A stretch of 64,000 nt of DNA, taken from Litoreibacter roseus (GTDB taxonomy: Bacteria; Pseudomonadota; Alphaproteobacteria; Rhodobacterales; Rhodobacteraceae). The position numbers and the translations under genes were made by a program. A model generated the notes under the pieces. It did not search any database and was not told where the DNA came from. It saw nothing but the letters and a program-made list of their open reading frames with translations. The stretch covers positions 992,001 through 1,056,000 of the forward strand of contig NZ_BLJE01000002.1 in the NCBI RefSeq assembly GCF_009811795.1, written 5' to 3'. Shown here in pieces: positions 8,309 to 17,733 of the stretch (the stretch's first letter is position 1; every line of letters begins with the position of its first letter).

Positions 8309-9396
8309 CCCAGACCGCGATCCCTTTTTTGTTCATGCGTGGCGGCACGTCGCGTGGGCCTTACTTCAGCCGCGTCGATCTTCCACAAGATTTGGAGACT
8401 TTGAGTGAGGTTTTGGTCGCAGCTGTGGGCTCCGGCCATCCGTTGAACATCGACGGTATCGGTGGGGGGGCGGCAGTGACGACCAAGGTTGCGATGCTGT
8501 CCCGATCCGACGATCCATGGGCCGACGTGGACTACTTCTTCGCGCAGGTTTCGGTCGAGGGTGGTTTGGTTGACTACAAACCCACCTGTGGGAACATCCT
8601 GTCAGGTGTCGGTCCCGCTGCAATCGAGATGGGGCTGGTCGAAGCGCAGAATGACGAAACGACCGTGAAGATCCGTGCAGTCAACACCGAGGCACGTGTC
8701 GTGGCCACGGTTGCGACGCCGGGTGGAATTGTGTCCTATGATGGCACTGCGCATATCGATGGCGTACCCGGGACTGCTGCGCCGGTGGAATTGCGGTTCC
8801 GTGATGTTGTGGGAAGTGTAACCGGGTCGTTGCTGCCCACAGGAAACCTGCGCGATATCGTGGATGGCATCGAGGTCACCTGTATGGACGTGACGATGCC
8901 GATGGTGATTGCCCGCGCCGACGCCTTCGGTCTTACAGGGTACGAGAGCGCTGCGGAATTGGATGAGAATAAGTCCTTCTTCGACAGGGTGGAAGCGGTT
9001 CGACTGAAGGCAGGCGCTCTGATGGGTATGGGGGATGTCTCGGCGTCCGTGACCCCCAAGTTTGGCCTTCTTGCGCCTGCGCGTGTGGGGGGGACGGTCG
9101 CCGCGCGCTACTTCATGCCGTGGAAAACGCATCCGACTATGGCTGTGACTGGCGCTCAATGCCTAGCGTCCTGCGTGCTGGCGCCGGGAACAGTTGCCGA
9201 TGGCCTCGCAGAGGTGCCAACGGCCAGTCCAGCTAAGCTGACGCTTGAGCATGCGTCAGGCTCCATTGAGGTCTTGGCCGAGTACGAGGTGAATGATGGT
9301 GATTTCAATCTCTTATCGGCTGGGCTGATCCGAACCGCGCGCAAGCTTGCTTCGGGCGACTTATATGTGCCGTCACAGGTCTGGACGCGGACTTGA
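8293..9396 (+). CDS. PrpF/GalD-family tricarboxylate isomerase (4-oxalomesaconate tautomerase-like)
   Basis: Protein of 367 residues with the two-domain diaminopimelate-epimerase-like fold of PrpF proteins. FMRGGTSRGPYF near 14-25 and YKPTCGNILSGVGPAAIE near 96-113 are family hallmarks, and the Cys of TCGN is the likely active-site region. Characterised relatives isomerise unsaturated tricarboxylates (2-methylaconitate, 4-oxalomesaconate, aconitate). The GTG start at 8293 lies inside the permease gene, so the two are translationally coupled. Since the adjacent transporter carries tricarboxylates, the enzyme plausibly acts first on the imported compound. The exact substrate cannot be read from sequence. 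Confidence 0.8.
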   Translation: MATDVTQTAIPFLFMRGGTSRGPYFSRVDLPQDLETLSEVLVAAVGSGHPLNIDGIGGGAAVTTKVAMLSRSDDPWADVDYFFAQVSVEGGLVDYKPTCGNILSGVGPAAIEMGLVEAQNDETTVKIRAVNTEARVVATVATPGGIVSYDGTAHIDGVPGTAAPVELRFRDVVGSVTGSLLPTGNLRDIVDGIEVTCMDVTMPMVIARADAFGLTGYESAAELDENKSFFDRVEAVRLKAGALMGMGDVSASVTPKFGLLAPARVGGTVAARYFMPWKTHPTMAVTGAQCLASCVLAPGTVADGLAEVPTASPAKLTLEHASGSIEVLAEYEVNDGDFNLLSAGLIRTARKLASGDLYVPSQVWTRT

Positions 9397-9414
9397 AATA
9401 GGCAACATCTTTTA

Positions 9415-9430
9415 GTATACAAAGGTATAC
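9415..9430 (+). promoter_or_regulatory. GTATAC-N4-GTATAC operator candidate
   Basis: Two GTATAC hexamers (9415-9420, 9425-9430) lie 10 bp apart, one helical turn, immediately upstream of the small gene at 9448. The flanks (TAGTATACAA) fit the TNGT-N2-ACNA pattern seen for FCD-type GntR regulators. An equivalent site lies at 11683-11698. No GntR gene is in the window. Confidence 0.6.
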
Positions 9431-9447
9431 AATATGGGGCGGGCGTG

Positions 9448-9687
9448 ATGAAAAGAGAATATCAACGACTGACTGAAGACGCTGTTCACTTGCTGAACGA
9501 GGCGCGCAGGCGCCTTACAGATGAAATATCACAGTATCCGACGCCGATCTCTGGATGTGATGCGCAGTTCAATCACCTGCTCGCGGAACGCAGCAAGATC
9601 ACCCGGGCCGTTGGTGCGTTGGGTAGTGAGGTTTTTGTGCCAACGCCGCGGATGCCCGATCCCGCACGGCGAATGGAAAGCAGGTGA
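9448..9687 (+). CDS. Small hypothetical protein, head of dehydrogenase operon
   Basis: Protein of 79 residues (80 if the adjacent GTG at 9445 is used). A GGGGCGGG stretch lies just upstream. The N-terminal half is a charged, probably helical segment ([22 protein letters not shown]); the C-terminus is proline-rich. No signal peptide or membrane span. It is expressed from the GTATAC-element unit and overlaps the following dehydrogenase by 4 nt, so the two are coupled. I do not recognise the family. A regulatory or accessory role is possible but unsupported. Confidence 0.55.
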   Translation: MKREYQRLTEDAVHLLNEARRRLTDEISQYPTPISGCDAQFNHLLAERSKITRAVGALGSEVFVPTPRMPDPARRMESR

Positions 9688-10661
9688 AAGTCCATATTCT
9701 GGACGACTGGTTTGACACGCTACAAACCTTGCCTTGTTTCAGAAGACTAAGCGAGCATGACGTGACGGTCTGGACTGATCATGTCAGCGACACAGGGGAT
9801 CTGGCAGACCGGCTTTCAGAGGCAGAAGCTTTGGTTCTGTTTCGCGAACGGACAAAGATTACAGCAGACCTGCTGAAGCGGTTGCCAAAGCTGAAGCTGA
9901 TTAGCCAACGCAGCGTCTATCCCCATATCGACATTCCCGCCTGCACAGAGAACGGTGTTCTTGTTTGTTCGAACATGCATTCTGACACGCCGTCCTACGC
10001 TGCCGCGGAGCTGACGTTGGCGCTCATTCTGGCATCGTTCCGCCAGATCCCAGCGCAGCAGGCCTCGCTCAAATCCGGCACATGGCAATCAGGTGTGGGG
10101 CGCACATTGCGCGGGAAAACACTGGGTCTCTATGGCTATGGTCGGATCGGCAAAGCGGTCGCGGGGTATGCGCGGGCACTGGGTGTTCAGACGCAGTGGT
10201 GGGGGTCCGAAGAGGGCCGCGCGCGCGCTTTGGGTGAGGGCGCTGTTATCGCTGAAAGTCGGCGGGCCTTCTTTGCGACATCAGATATCGTGAGCATCCA
10301 TGTGCGCCTCAAGCCGACAACGAAGGGCATCATCACAGCCGAGGACTTGGGGGCAATGTCGCCCAACGCGCTGTTCGTGAATACGTCCCGCGCGGGTTTG
10401 GTCGCGCCGGGGGCGCTTGAGGCGGCGATTGCAAAGGGCCGACCGGGATATGCTGCGGTGGACGTTTTTGATACGGAGCCGCTAATCGACATATCGCACC
10501 CATTGTTGACGCATCCAAATGTCTTGGCCACGCCGCATATAGGTTACGTAACAGAGGATGAATTTGACCTGCAGTTCACGGACATCTTCGATCAGATCAA
10601 CGCTTACTCGGCACGCGCGCCCATACACATGATTAATCCAGAAGTCTGGTCAGAAGAATAG
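9684..10661 (+). CDS. D-2-hydroxyacid dehydrogenase family protein
   Basis: NAD(P)-dependent reductase of 2-oxoacids to D-2-hydroxyacids, cytosolic, 325 residues. The Rossmann motif GYGRIG is at 151-156. The catalytic set is Arg236 (NTSRAGLV), Glu265 (DVFDTEPL) and His285 (ATPHIGYVT), all in expected spacing. The start is GTG, overlapping the 79-residue gene by 4 nt. The 3' end overlaps the convergent AbrB-family gene by 12 bp. Relatives include phosphoglycerate and glyoxylate/hydroxypyruvate reductases; which oxoacid is used here is unknown. Placement suggests a step in the same carboxylate pathway as the tct genes. Confidence 0.85.
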   Translation: MKVHILDDWFDTLQTLPCFRRLSEHDVTVWTDHVSDTGDLADRLSEAEALVLFRERTKITADLLKRLPKLKLISQRSVYPHIDIPACTENGVLVCSNMHSDTPSYAAAELTLALILASFRQIPAQQASLKSGTWQSGVGRTLRGKTLGLYGYGRIGKAVAGYARALGVQTQWWGSEEGRARALGEGAVIAESRRAFFATSDIVSIHVRLKPTTKGIITAEDLGAMSPNALFVNTSRAGLVAPGALEAAIAKGRPGYAAVDVFDTEPLIDISHPLLTHPNVLATPHIGYVTEDEFDLQFTDIFDQINAYSARAPIHMINPEVWSEE

Positions 10662-11663
10662 CCGTCGCATCAACGGGGCGCCGACGATGACAACGACAAG
10701 CCTCATCAGATGATGGGTGACGACGAATGCGACATCTGCCCCTGCCACAATAGCCAGAACGGTCATCTCAGCCTGGCCCCCCGGTGCAAACGCCAGAATG
10801 GCTTCGGTTTGAGGTGCAAACCCCCAGGAAACCACGGCGCTTGCGAATATGACCGATAGTATACCCAGCAAAACAGTATAGCCGGCGGCGGCAGTCAGAA
10901 CGCGCCGCAACTCCAGCGCTGTAATGCCCACGTATTTGACGCCGACACCCATTCCGATAAAAAATTGCGCGGCGAGAATAGCCTCGGCGGGCGGCCTATG
11001 ATGTAGGACGTCCGTCAGGCTTGCCACGGTGGCGAGGATCAGTGGACCGAGGATGCTTGCCCCAAACAGACCCACAGCCGAGGCGATCCGCCAGCCGACG
11101 ATGCCAATGGCAACCATGATCAGAAGTTCCGAAACGGGGATGCTTGTGGCCGGGGCCCCAGGCGGCTGGCTCAGATCAATCTCAAACATGATCGCCATAG
11201 CCATCGGCAGCGCGGTCACGACCAGCAGCACCCGTGTCGCATGAATGAGGCTCAGGATGCGGGGATTGCCGCCGGCCTCCTCGCCGAAAATCAACATATC
11301 CTGTAGCCCGCCGGGCATTGCAGAGTAGTAGCTGGTCGCAGGATCAAAGCCCCAGATCCGCCTGAAGTAGGGGAAGCCGACTGCGCCCGACAGCAGAATG
11401 AAAAGCGGGATGAAACTGATCGACAAAGCCATCTGGTCCAAACGATCAATAACAGCAGGCGTGATCGAGGCGCCGACAGCGACACCAAGGATTGTTCGCA
11501 TCGTGTCGCTGATCATTGGTGTGCCTCGCAGCGGAAACCCGGCCAACGCTGCTATCAGGCAGGCAAACATTGGTCCAAGGAGCCATGGAAGGGGAAGGCC
11601 AATGGCTGAGAATGCTGCGACCCCGACAAGCGAAAACGTGAGGGTGAGCGCAACATTGATCAT
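10650..11663 (-). CDS. AbrB-family integral membrane protein
   Basis: Protein of 337 residues with about ten hydrophobic spans and an internal duplication typical of the AbrB/YgiZ-type membrane family (not the AbrB transcription factor). [18 protein letters not shown] near 24-41 is a typical repeat-start segment; [16 protein letters not shown] near 115-130 and a second [13 protein letters not shown] copy near 292 are family signatures. Members are often annotated as ammonia-monooxygenase-related or regulatory, but the function is not established. In Rhodobacterales they commonly sit beside TTT or TRAP carboxylate transporter genes, as here. A GTATAC-N4-GTATAC element lies 20 bp upstream of the ATG, shared with the dehydrogenase unit. 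Confidence 0.78.
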   Translation of the reverse strand: MINVALTLTFSLVGVAAFSAIGLPLPWLLGPMFACLIAALAGFPLRGTPMISDTMRTILGVAVGASITPAVIDRLDQMALSISFIPLFILLSGAVGFPYFRRIWGFDPATSYYSAMPGGLQDMLIFGEEAGGNPRILSLIHATRVLLVVTALPMAMAIMFEIDLSQPPGAPATSIPVSELLIMVAIGIVGWRIASAVGLFGASILGPLILATVASLTDVLHHRPPAEAILAAQFFIGMGVGVKYVGITALELRRVLTAAAGYTVLLGILSVIFASAVVSWGFAPQTEAILAFAPGGQAEMTVLAIVAGADVAFVVTHHLMRLVVVIVGAPLMRRLFF

Positions 11664-11682
11664 TCAACGAGATTCCATTTAT

Positions 11683-11698
11683 GTATACTTTTGTATAC
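11683..11698 (-). promoter_or_regulatory. GTATAC-N4-GTATAC operator candidate upstream of the AbrB-family gene
   Basis: Same architecture as the site at 9415-9430: GTATAC at 11683-11688 and 11693-11698, separated by TTTT. It is placed 20 bp before the start codon at 11663, where a bound repressor would block transcription. Confidence 0.6.
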
Positions 11699-11894
11699 AA
11701 TTATGATTTCGAGAAATCCAGCTGTTTTGATGCAAGGAGGGATTGGGTGGGTAAGCCTTTAAGACACAATCGGCAATGTTTTGCTGTGTTGGTGATGAGA
11801 AACAGACTGGTTTTTCGCAAAAAAAGCATAATCTATTACGAACAAGGAAAAGTCCGCATCTGACCAGTCGGATTTGTTGACGAGAGTGGGTGCT

Positions 11895-13166
11895 ATGTCG
11901 ACACAGGAAACAAGCGGGGTGGCGCAATCTGACGGTGTGTCAGATCAGTCCCTCAGCCTAGAGAAGCGTCTGGAGGAGGCACGTGCGCGCCGTTCCAAGG
12001 CGCTTGAACAGCGACGCGTTTCCAAAGCCTCGAAAGCGAAAGGCGAGAAGGTGAGGGTCACCTTCCCGCAGGATCTTGCGGCATCCGGCCTTGCTATTGA
12101 TCCAGCCTCCGTTCAGCGAAAGGACGTGTTGGACGGTCCGTCCAAGGTCGACAATGTGTCCGCACCTGCTGTGGACCAGGCAGATGACATCAAGGTAGAT
12201 GCTGCGATTGCGGCTCTCCCGATCCCCGAAGCGCCCGAAGCCAAAGATGACGAGGCAGGGCCGCAGCCCGCTCTGGTTTTGGCAAAGCAAATGTCGCCGC
12301 TTTTGATCGCCGTTTGTGCAAGTTTGCTCGGCGGTATCGTGATTGGGGCTGGGTTGGTCGCGATGAGATCAGGCACGGGGCCTGAGCAAATTGCGCTCGC
12401 CACAGAAGCGGCGCCAGAGATCGCGGTCCCGGTTGAGCGGCGCGGAGTTGTTCCGTTTTCCTCCAACCTTCAGTTCTCGCTTCCGCTAGAAACGGGTGTT
12501 CCGGAATCCCAAGCTCAGCCTCGTAGTACGTTGGCGAGACCTGCGTCGCCGCCCGCAAAGGCTGAAATAGATCAGCGTACAGCAGCGGTGCGCGACGGCG
12601 CCTTTGCAGAGATCAGGGATGCCCCCCTCAGGCTGGCCGCTTTCACCAAAGCACCTGCGCGCCCAAATGGATCGCAAGCCAAGTTCGCGCCCGGATTGAA
12701 TGAGAACACGCCCGCTTTGTTTGATCGCAGCGGCTTGCCATATTCAGAGCCCGGTTATCAATTGATGGTGCATGCCCCCGAAGAGCTTGCGGACGACGAG
12801 ATGCTGAATGTTCTGACGGCGCTTGAAAACGCTCAAGAAGTGGTCGGTGATCTCATCCGGGTGCCGTTTACCATCTCGGCCAACCATGTTCGCTACTACC
12901 ACGCGCAGGACGCCGAGGTCGCCGAACGGATCGCGACGCTTATAGACGGTACAGCACGAGATTTTACAGATTTCAGACCGCAGCCCTCCGAAGGTCGTGT
13001 CGAGGTCTGGATGGCGGGCGGCGGTGATGCAAGGGTGTCAGCGGAAAGCGTCAGACGCTCGAGCAGGCCACGCATCTCGACCGAACGGACATCACTTGAA
13101 GCGATCGCGCGGCGCGAATGGCGCAAACAGCGTGCGGCCATTCAAAAGGTGCTCGACGGTCTTTAA
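11895..13166 (+). CDS. Single-span membrane protein with LytR_C-like C-terminal domain, paralogue of 36381-38081
   Basis: Protein of 423 residues from ATG 11895; a TTG at 11874 would add 7. No clear ribosome site distinguishes them. Layout: a charged N-terminal helix (LEKRLEEARARRSKALEQRR), a low-complexity linker, one membrane span (LLIAVCASLLGGIVIGAGLV, about 135-155), a long Pro/Ala-rich linker, then a folded domain over the last ~150 residues. The domain contains HVRYYHAQDAEVAERIA, TARDFTDF and GRVEVWMAGG, followed by a basic helical tail. The fold resembles the LytR C-terminal domain. Predicted cytoplasmic N-terminus and periplasmic C-terminal domain. Function unknown. A clear paralogue heads the glycosyltransferase cluster 23 kb away. 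Confidence 0.75.
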   Translation: MSTQETSGVAQSDGVSDQSLSLEKRLEEARARRSKALEQRRVSKASKAKGEKVRVTFPQDLAASGLAIDPASVQRKDVLDGPSKVDNVSAPAVDQADDIKVDAAIAALPIPEAPEAKDDEAGPQPALVLAKQMSPLLIAVCASLLGGIVIGAGLVAMRSGTGPEQIALATEAAPEIAVPVERRGVVPFSSNLQFSLPLETGVPESQAQPRSTLARPASPPAKAEIDQRTAAVRDGAFAEIRDAPLRLAAFTKAPARPNGSQAKFAPGLNENTPALFDRSGLPYSEPGYQLMVHAPEELADDEMLNVLTALENAQEVVGDLIRVPFTISANHVRYYHAQDAEVAERIATLIDGTARDFTDFRPQPSEGRVEVWMAGGGDARVSAESVRRSSRPRISTERTSLEAIARREWRKQRAAIQKVLDGL

Positions 13167-13936
13167 TTGTCAATCAGCGGCAGACCAACCAGCTTTCTCC
13201 CCTCATCGGTTTTAAGAGAAAAATCTGCGCCGAGATACGCATCCCCGCCTGAGCCACAGAGAAAGGCTAGCCCTTTGGCGACCCATTCCGGCGGGATATG
13301 GACATCGGGATCCAACTGGCTGACCGGGTTTACACCGGAGGCTTTTATTTGGACCTGCATTTCTGTCGCAACCGTCCCGGGACTCAGCCCCATGATACGC
13401 AGTCCCTTATCGCCATACTCCTTGTGCCCGCATTTGGTGAGTGACAAGACACCGGCCTTCGTAGCGCAGTAGTGGCTCCAGCCCTCAAGGGCGCCGGTGG
13501 CCGCACCTGAGCTGATGTTGATGATGGTGCCTTCTCCTTGAGCCAGCATGATTGGCAGGGCGGCTCGGTAGCCGTAGTAAACCCCTTTCAGATTCACATC
13601 GACAATCGTGCTCCACGCGGCTGGGTCACTTTCGTCGAGCCGGGCGATCGGGTCGATGAGACCCGCGTTATTGATCAGGACATCTAGGCGCCCGAAAGTT
13701 GCTGTCGTGTGGCTGGCCAAACCCTCAACCTGCGCATAGTCGCTGACGTCACAGGTCTTTGCCATCGCGGTTCCGCCTGCTTGAGTGATGTCCTCCGCGA
13801 TACGCTCAATGTCGTCTCCGCTACGTGCGGCAAGAACAACTTTCGCGCCAAGCTCAGCCATATGCCGAGCAGTTGCTTCGCCGATGCCGCGGCTGGCACC
13901 TGTAATGACAACGCTTTTTCCGTCTAGGTTCTGCAT
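13163..13936 (-). CDS. SDR-family oxidoreductase
   Basis: Classical short-chain dehydrogenase/reductase of 257 residues. The cofactor motif TGASRGIG is at 12-19, NNAG at 89-92, and the catalytic residues are Ser143, Tyr156 and Lys160 in SHYCATK. An Ala-Arg-Ser at the end of beta-2 (VVLAARSG) is compatible with NADP preference, which is weak evidence. Single gene; its stop overlaps the convergent membrane-protein gene by 4 bp. The substrate cannot be inferred. Confidence 0.88.
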   Translation of the reverse strand: MQNLDGKSVVITGASRGIGEATARHMAELGAKVVLAARSGDDIERIAEDITQAGGTAMAKTCDVSDYAQVEGLASHTTATFGRLDVLINNAGLIDPIARLDESDPAAWSTIVDVNLKGVYYGYRAALPIMLAQGEGTIINISSGAATGALEGWSHYCATKAGVLSLTKCGHKEYGDKGLRIMGLSPGTVATEMQVQIKASGVNPVSQLDPDVHIPPEWVAKGLAFLCGSGGDAYLGADFSLKTDEGRKLVGLPLIDN

Positions 13937-14059
13937 AGCGATCTCCCTGCTGGTCTGCTGATCTTCTACAGATCAGCGTTTTGCACGCAACCTGCCCAGT
14001 ATGTGTTGGGTCGAAGCATTCCCCTCGCAATTGGCCCGGAATAGGCGTAAGGCGAAAAC

Positions 14060-15307
14060 ATGATGCTCGGTGACACATTACGCCGCGTCTCGCTCGCTGA
14101 CGCCAGAAGACTGCCGTTTCACCGACAGCCGGTCTTCCTTCTGTTCCTGATGGCTTTTGCGATGCCGATTGCTTTCGCGGTCTGGTCTGCATTGCTTAAC
14201 AATTTCGTTATCGAGGTCGCAGACTTCACGGGGGCCGAGATTGGCTGGCTCCATACCGTACGCGAGATTCCAGGCTTCTTTGCCATCGGCGTAATCTTTC
14301 TGATCATCTTTATCCGGGAGCAGGTCTTGGGCCTTCTTTCGTTGATCCTGCTGGGTGGGGCGACGGCTGTGACGGCTTGGTTTCCCGACTATCAGGGTAT
14401 TCTGATCGTCACCTTCCTAAGCTCTATCGGGTTCCACTACTACGAGACGGTGAACCAGTCGCTGCAGCTGCAATGGATCGAGAAAGAGAAAGCGCCGCAG
14501 CTCTTGGGCTGGATCACGGCGGCTGGATCGTTTGCATCGCTGATCGCCTATGGTCTGTTGGTCCTGACGTGGAAAGCTTTCGATCTGAGCTACAACTTCG
14601 TCTACCTGACTGCAGGCGGAATTTGCGTCGCAATCGCGATCTTCTGTTTTCTTTTTTATCCGCAGTTCGAAGCACCTCATCCGCAAGTCAAGAAGATGGT
14701 TCTGCGTCGCCGCTATTGGCTCTACTACGCGTTGCAATTTATGTCGGGTGCGCGGCGTCAGATCTTCGTGGTGTTTGCCGCTTTCATGATGGTGGAGCGC
14801 TTTGGCTTCGAAGTACACGAGATCACAGCGCTGTTTCTGATCAACTACGTGGCCAACATGATCTTCGCGCCGCTTATCGGGCGGGCCATCGGGTTTTACG
14901 GTGAACGTCAGATGCTGATGCTTGAATACATCGGCCTGACACTCGTTTTTCTGGCCTATGGCGGTATCTACTATTTTGGCTGGGGCGTTTTGGTGGGCGC
15001 ATCGCTTTACGTCATCAACCACCTGTTTTTCTCGATGGCGTTCGCGATCAAAACCTATTTTCAGAAAATCGCTGATCCGGGTGACATCGCTCCGACAGCT
15101 GCCGTCGCTTTTACGATCAACCACATAGCCGCCGTTTTCCTGCCGTTTCTTCTGGGTTACCTTTGGGTGCAGTCGCCCGGCGCAGTTTTCGTATTGGCGG
15201 CGGCGATGGCGATCGGATCGCTTGTGTTGTCGATGTTGATCCCAAGGCATCCTGAAAAAGGGAACGAAACGATATTCTCACGGCTTGTTGCAGAGCCTGC
15301 GGAGTAG
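14060..15307 (+). CDS. MFS transporter
   Basis: Integral membrane carrier of 415 residues with about twelve spans in two six-helix halves, split by a loop near residues 200-220 (YPQFEAPHPQVKKMVLRRRYW). The N-terminus has 30 hydrophilic residues before TM1. Two adjacent ATG codons (14060, 14063) are possible starts. The usual GxxxDRxGRR loop between TM2 and TM3 is not evident, so it is a divergent major facilitator. It is a monocistronic unit divergent from the SDR. Substrate unknown. Confidence 0.8.
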   Translation: MMLGDTLRRVSLADARRLPFHRQPVFLLFLMAFAMPIAFAVWSALLNNFVIEVADFTGAEIGWLHTVREIPGFFAIGVIFLIIFIREQVLGLLSLILLGGATAVTAWFPDYQGILIVTFLSSIGFHYYETVNQSLQLQWIEKEKAPQLLGWITAAGSFASLIAYGLLVLTWKAFDLSYNFVYLTAGGICVAIAIFCFLFYPQFEAPHPQVKKMVLRRRYWLYYALQFMSGARRQIFVVFAAFMMVERFGFEVHEITALFLINYVANMIFAPLIGRAIGFYGERQMLMLEYIGLTLVFLAYGGIYYFGWGVLVGASLYVINHLFFSMAFAIKTYFQKIADPGDIAPTAAVAFTINHIAAVFLPFLLGYLWVQSPGAVFVLAAAMAIGSLVLSMLIPRHPEKGNETIFSRLVAEPAE

Positions 15308-15360
15308 CCTTTGGACAGTCGGCGCCCTATATCCGAGATAAGAGATAGAGGAGACCATCC

Positions 15361-16011
15361 ATGTTTTTGTTCCAGAAGAAAAAGGTGCATTCCGTTACGG
15401 CTGAAACCGCCTTGCCTGGACGCGATGCGCCGATCCCCACAGCTGACACGCATTTCATCTTTGGCAACAAGATGACGCCGGATGTCCCAAGGGGCATGGA
15501 GGTCGCGATGTTTGGCATGGGATGTTTCTGGGGCGTCGAGCGGATGTTTTGGAAGCTTGATGGCGTTCATTTGACGATGGTCGGCTATGCAGGCGGGTAC
15601 ACACCGAACGCCACCTATGAGGAAGTCTGCACCGGACAAACGGGTCACAACGAAGTGGTGCGTGTGGTGTTTGAACCGGATGTAATCAGCTACGAGGAAC
15701 TGCTGCGGGTGTTCTGGGAAGGCCACGACCCCACCCAAGGAATGCGGCAGGGTAATGATGTTGGCACGCAGTACAGGTCTGGCGTCTATGTCTTCAACGA
15801 AAGCCAACGTGATGCGGCAATGAAGACGAAAGCTGAGTTCCAGCCCCGCCTGATCAGTGCAGGTTTTGGCGAAATCACGACCGAGATCGTAGATGCGCCC
15901 GAGTTCTACTTTGCCGAGGAATACCACCAGCAGTATCTGGCAAAGAACCCTCGCGGATATTGCGGGATCGGTGGAACAGGTGTGACCTGCCCAATTGGCG
16001 TTGCAGTTTAG
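15361..16011 (+). CDS. msrA: Peptide-methionine (S)-S-oxide reductase MsrA
   Basis: Repairs oxidised methionine by reducing the S-sulfoxide, with electrons from thioredoxin. It has 216 residues, and the catalytic Cys55 lies in GCFWG. Conserved [26 protein letters not shown] follows, and [11 protein letters not shown] lies near the end. Recycling cysteines Cys201 and Cys210 sit in the last 20 residues, as in three-cysteine MsrA enzymes. A GGAG motif precedes the ATG by about 10 nt. The 3' end overlaps the convergent AEC gene by 4 bp. The first 40 residues extend beyond the minimal MsrA fold and carry no signal peptide. Confidence 0.96.
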   Translation: MFLFQKKKVHSVTAETALPGRDAPIPTADTHFIFGNKMTPDVPRGMEVAMFGMGCFWGVERMFWKLDGVHLTMVGYAGGYTPNATYEEVCTGQTGHNEVVRVVFEPDVISYEELLRVFWEGHDPTQGMRQGNDVGTQYRSGVYVFNESQRDAAMKTKAEFQPRLISAGFGEITTEIVDAPEFYFAEEYHQQYLAKNPRGYCGIGGTGVTCPIGVAV

Positions 16012-16937
16012 GGCAGGACGGCCAGCCACCCCCACGTAGTAATCACTGACAGTGCGGTCGCGATCAAAACGGTCGAGGCAGCAACGCGCTTTGCCACACC
16101 GTACATATTTGCGAAGACATAGCAGTTGATCCCAGGCGCCATGGCCGCTGTGATGATCGCCGACCGAAAAGCGGCCTCATCCAGCTCATACGCGATACCC
16201 AATCCCCAAGTTGCCGCCGGTTGAAGGATCAATGTGAAGGCGCAGATCATCAGTACGGGACCGATGTCACCTTCGATCCGGTACTGCGCCAAGACGCCGC
16301 CCAAGCCGAAGATAGCGGCAGGCAGGGCTGCACGGATCATCAGATCAATTGCTTCGTTCAGCACGTTTGGCAGGGCAAAGCCGCTCAGGTTGACGGCAAA
16401 TCCCAGCATGATGCCGATCACGAGCGCATTGCGAAATATAGCCTTGAAGATCGATAGGATCGTGGCGCCGGCACCAGCACCGCGGCCCCGCACAATCTCC
16501 ATTGCTGCAATCCCCAGCAGATAACAGGTGGGCGAATTCAGCGCGATGATCGCGTAGTTGGGATCAAGCGCATCTGCCCCATAGGCCCGTTCCATGATCG
16601 GCAGACCCAATAGAACTGTATTCCCAAAAAGCGCACAAAAGCCGATGGCGACGCAATGCTCCCAAGGACGGTTGAAGAGCAATCGCGCCCCCAAGATGCC
16701 AGCGAAAAACAGAGAAACTGCCGGAAGATAGTAAGAAATCAAAAGCGGCGGCGCGAAGTATGCGCCTAGTTCAAGATCTGCAATCGCGCGAAACAGCAGG
16801 CATGGGATGGCGAAGTTTTGGGTAAACTTCATAAGGCCGTCGACACCGTCCGGCGAAAATAGATTTCGTTTGACCGCGACAAATCCGAAACCGATCACCA
16901 GAAAAACCGGCAGAATGACTTGCAGCAGGGCGCCCAT
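16008..16937 (-). CDS. AEC-family transporter
   Basis: Predicted inner-membrane carrier of 309 residues with ten hydrophobic segments in two five-helix halves, typical of the auxin efflux carrier (Mem_trans) family. Characteristic segments are [15 protein letters not shown] near 38-52, [22 protein letters not shown] near 97-118 and the late [16 protein letters not shown]. Bacterial members move malate, malonate and other small carboxylates; the substrate here is not known. It follows the MBL-fold gene after a gap of only 1 bp in the downstream direction, so it may be the last gene of the tmk-holB-tatD operon. Confidence 0.85.
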   Translation of the reverse strand: MGALLQVILPVFLVIGFGFVAVKRNLFSPDGVDGLMKFTQNFAIPCLLFRAIADLELGAYFAPPLLISYYLPAVSLFFAGILGARLLFNRPWEHCVAIGFCALFGNTVLLGLPIMERAYGADALDPNYAIIALNSPTCYLLGIAAMEIVRGRGAGAGATILSIFKAIFRNALVIGIMLGFAVNLSGFALPNVLNEAIDLMIRAALPAAIFGLGGVLAQYRIEGDIGPVLMICAFTLILQPAATWGLGIAYELDEAAFRSAIITAAMAPGINCYVFANMYGVAKRVAASTVLIATALSVITTWGWLAVLP

Positions 16938-16938
16938 G

Positions 16939-17733
16939 CTAGAGGTCGACTTCTATGATCAGGCCATCGAAGGCTGGTGTCACATGCGCCGGGGTTTCGG
17001 CCTCAACCGTGTCATAGTCGAGGTCGATATGCATATTGGTGATGACGGCTCGTTTGGGCTGAAGATCTTCGATCCACTGCAGAGTGTTGTCTAGGTGGGA
17101 ATGGCTTGGGTGGGGTGTTCGACGGAGCGCGTCGATAATGAACCAGTCCAGATTGGCCAATGCGTCGCGCGTGTGATCATAGAGCGTCTCGGCGTCAGGC
17201 AGATAGGCCACATTCCCGACGCGAAACCCAAGCGCATCAATAGAGCCGTGGCCCGCCTTGAACGGTGAGAGCGTCAGCACTCCCCCCGCGCCGTCGATCT
17301 TAACATCGCCGTCAATCGTATTCAGGTTCAGGATGGGCGGATAAGGGGAGCCTTCGGGTTGCACGAACACGTAGCCAAAGCGCGACAGAAGGGCATCTTG
17401 TGTCGGTCCGTCCGCCCAGATATCTAATCTTTCCCGCATGTTGAAGACAATCATGCGCAGATCGTCGATGCCGTGTACGTGATCCGCATGGGAATGGGTA
17501 TAAACCACGCCATCAAGCCGTCCGGTGCCCGTGTCCAAGAGTTGCGCGCGCAGATCGGGGGATGTGTCGATCAGAACAGTTGTCGTCCCATCCGGCCCGA
17601 TCTGTTCTATAAGCAGGGAGCACCGACGCCGTCGGTTCTTTGGATTCTCAGGATCGCAATCCCCCCAGTGGTCGCCCAAACGGGGCACGCCACCAGATGA
17701 CCCACATCCGAGAATTGTGAAACGCTGCTTCAT
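16939..17733 (-). CDS. MBL-fold metallohydrolase, PhnP-like
   Basis: Zinc hydrolase of 264 residues with the metallo-beta-lactamase motif THSHADH at 79-85, further ligands in LRRTPHPSHSHLDN near 205-218, and an N-terminal GCGSSGGVP that is typical of the PhnP/RNase Z-like branch. Relatives are cyclic phosphodiesterases acting on ribose cyclic phosphates or lipoate-related esters. It overlaps tatD by ATGA. The order tmk-holB-(metG)-tatD-MBL is widely conserved in alphaproteobacteria, suggesting a housekeeping nucleotide or phosphodiester role. No metG is seen between holB and tatD. Confidence 0.87.
   Translation of the reverse strand: MKQRFTILGCGSSGGVPRLGDHWGDCDPENPKNRRRRCSLLIEQIGPDGTTTVLIDTSPDLRAQLLDTGTGRLDGVVYTHSHADHVHGIDDLRMIVFNMRERLDIWADGPTQDALLSRFGYVFVQPEGSPYPPILNLNTIDGDVKIDGAGGVLTLSPFKAGHGSIDALGFRVGNVAYLPDAETLYDHTRDALANLDWFIIDALRRTPHPSHSHLDNTLQWIEDLQPKRAVITNMHIDLDYDTVEAETPAHVTPAFDGLIIEVDL

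Noticed and set aside
11681-11863. 60-residue plus-strand frame before the LytR_C-like protein
   Set aside because: It begins inside the GTATAC operator, is AT-rich, has no ribosome site, and encodes no recognisable sequence.
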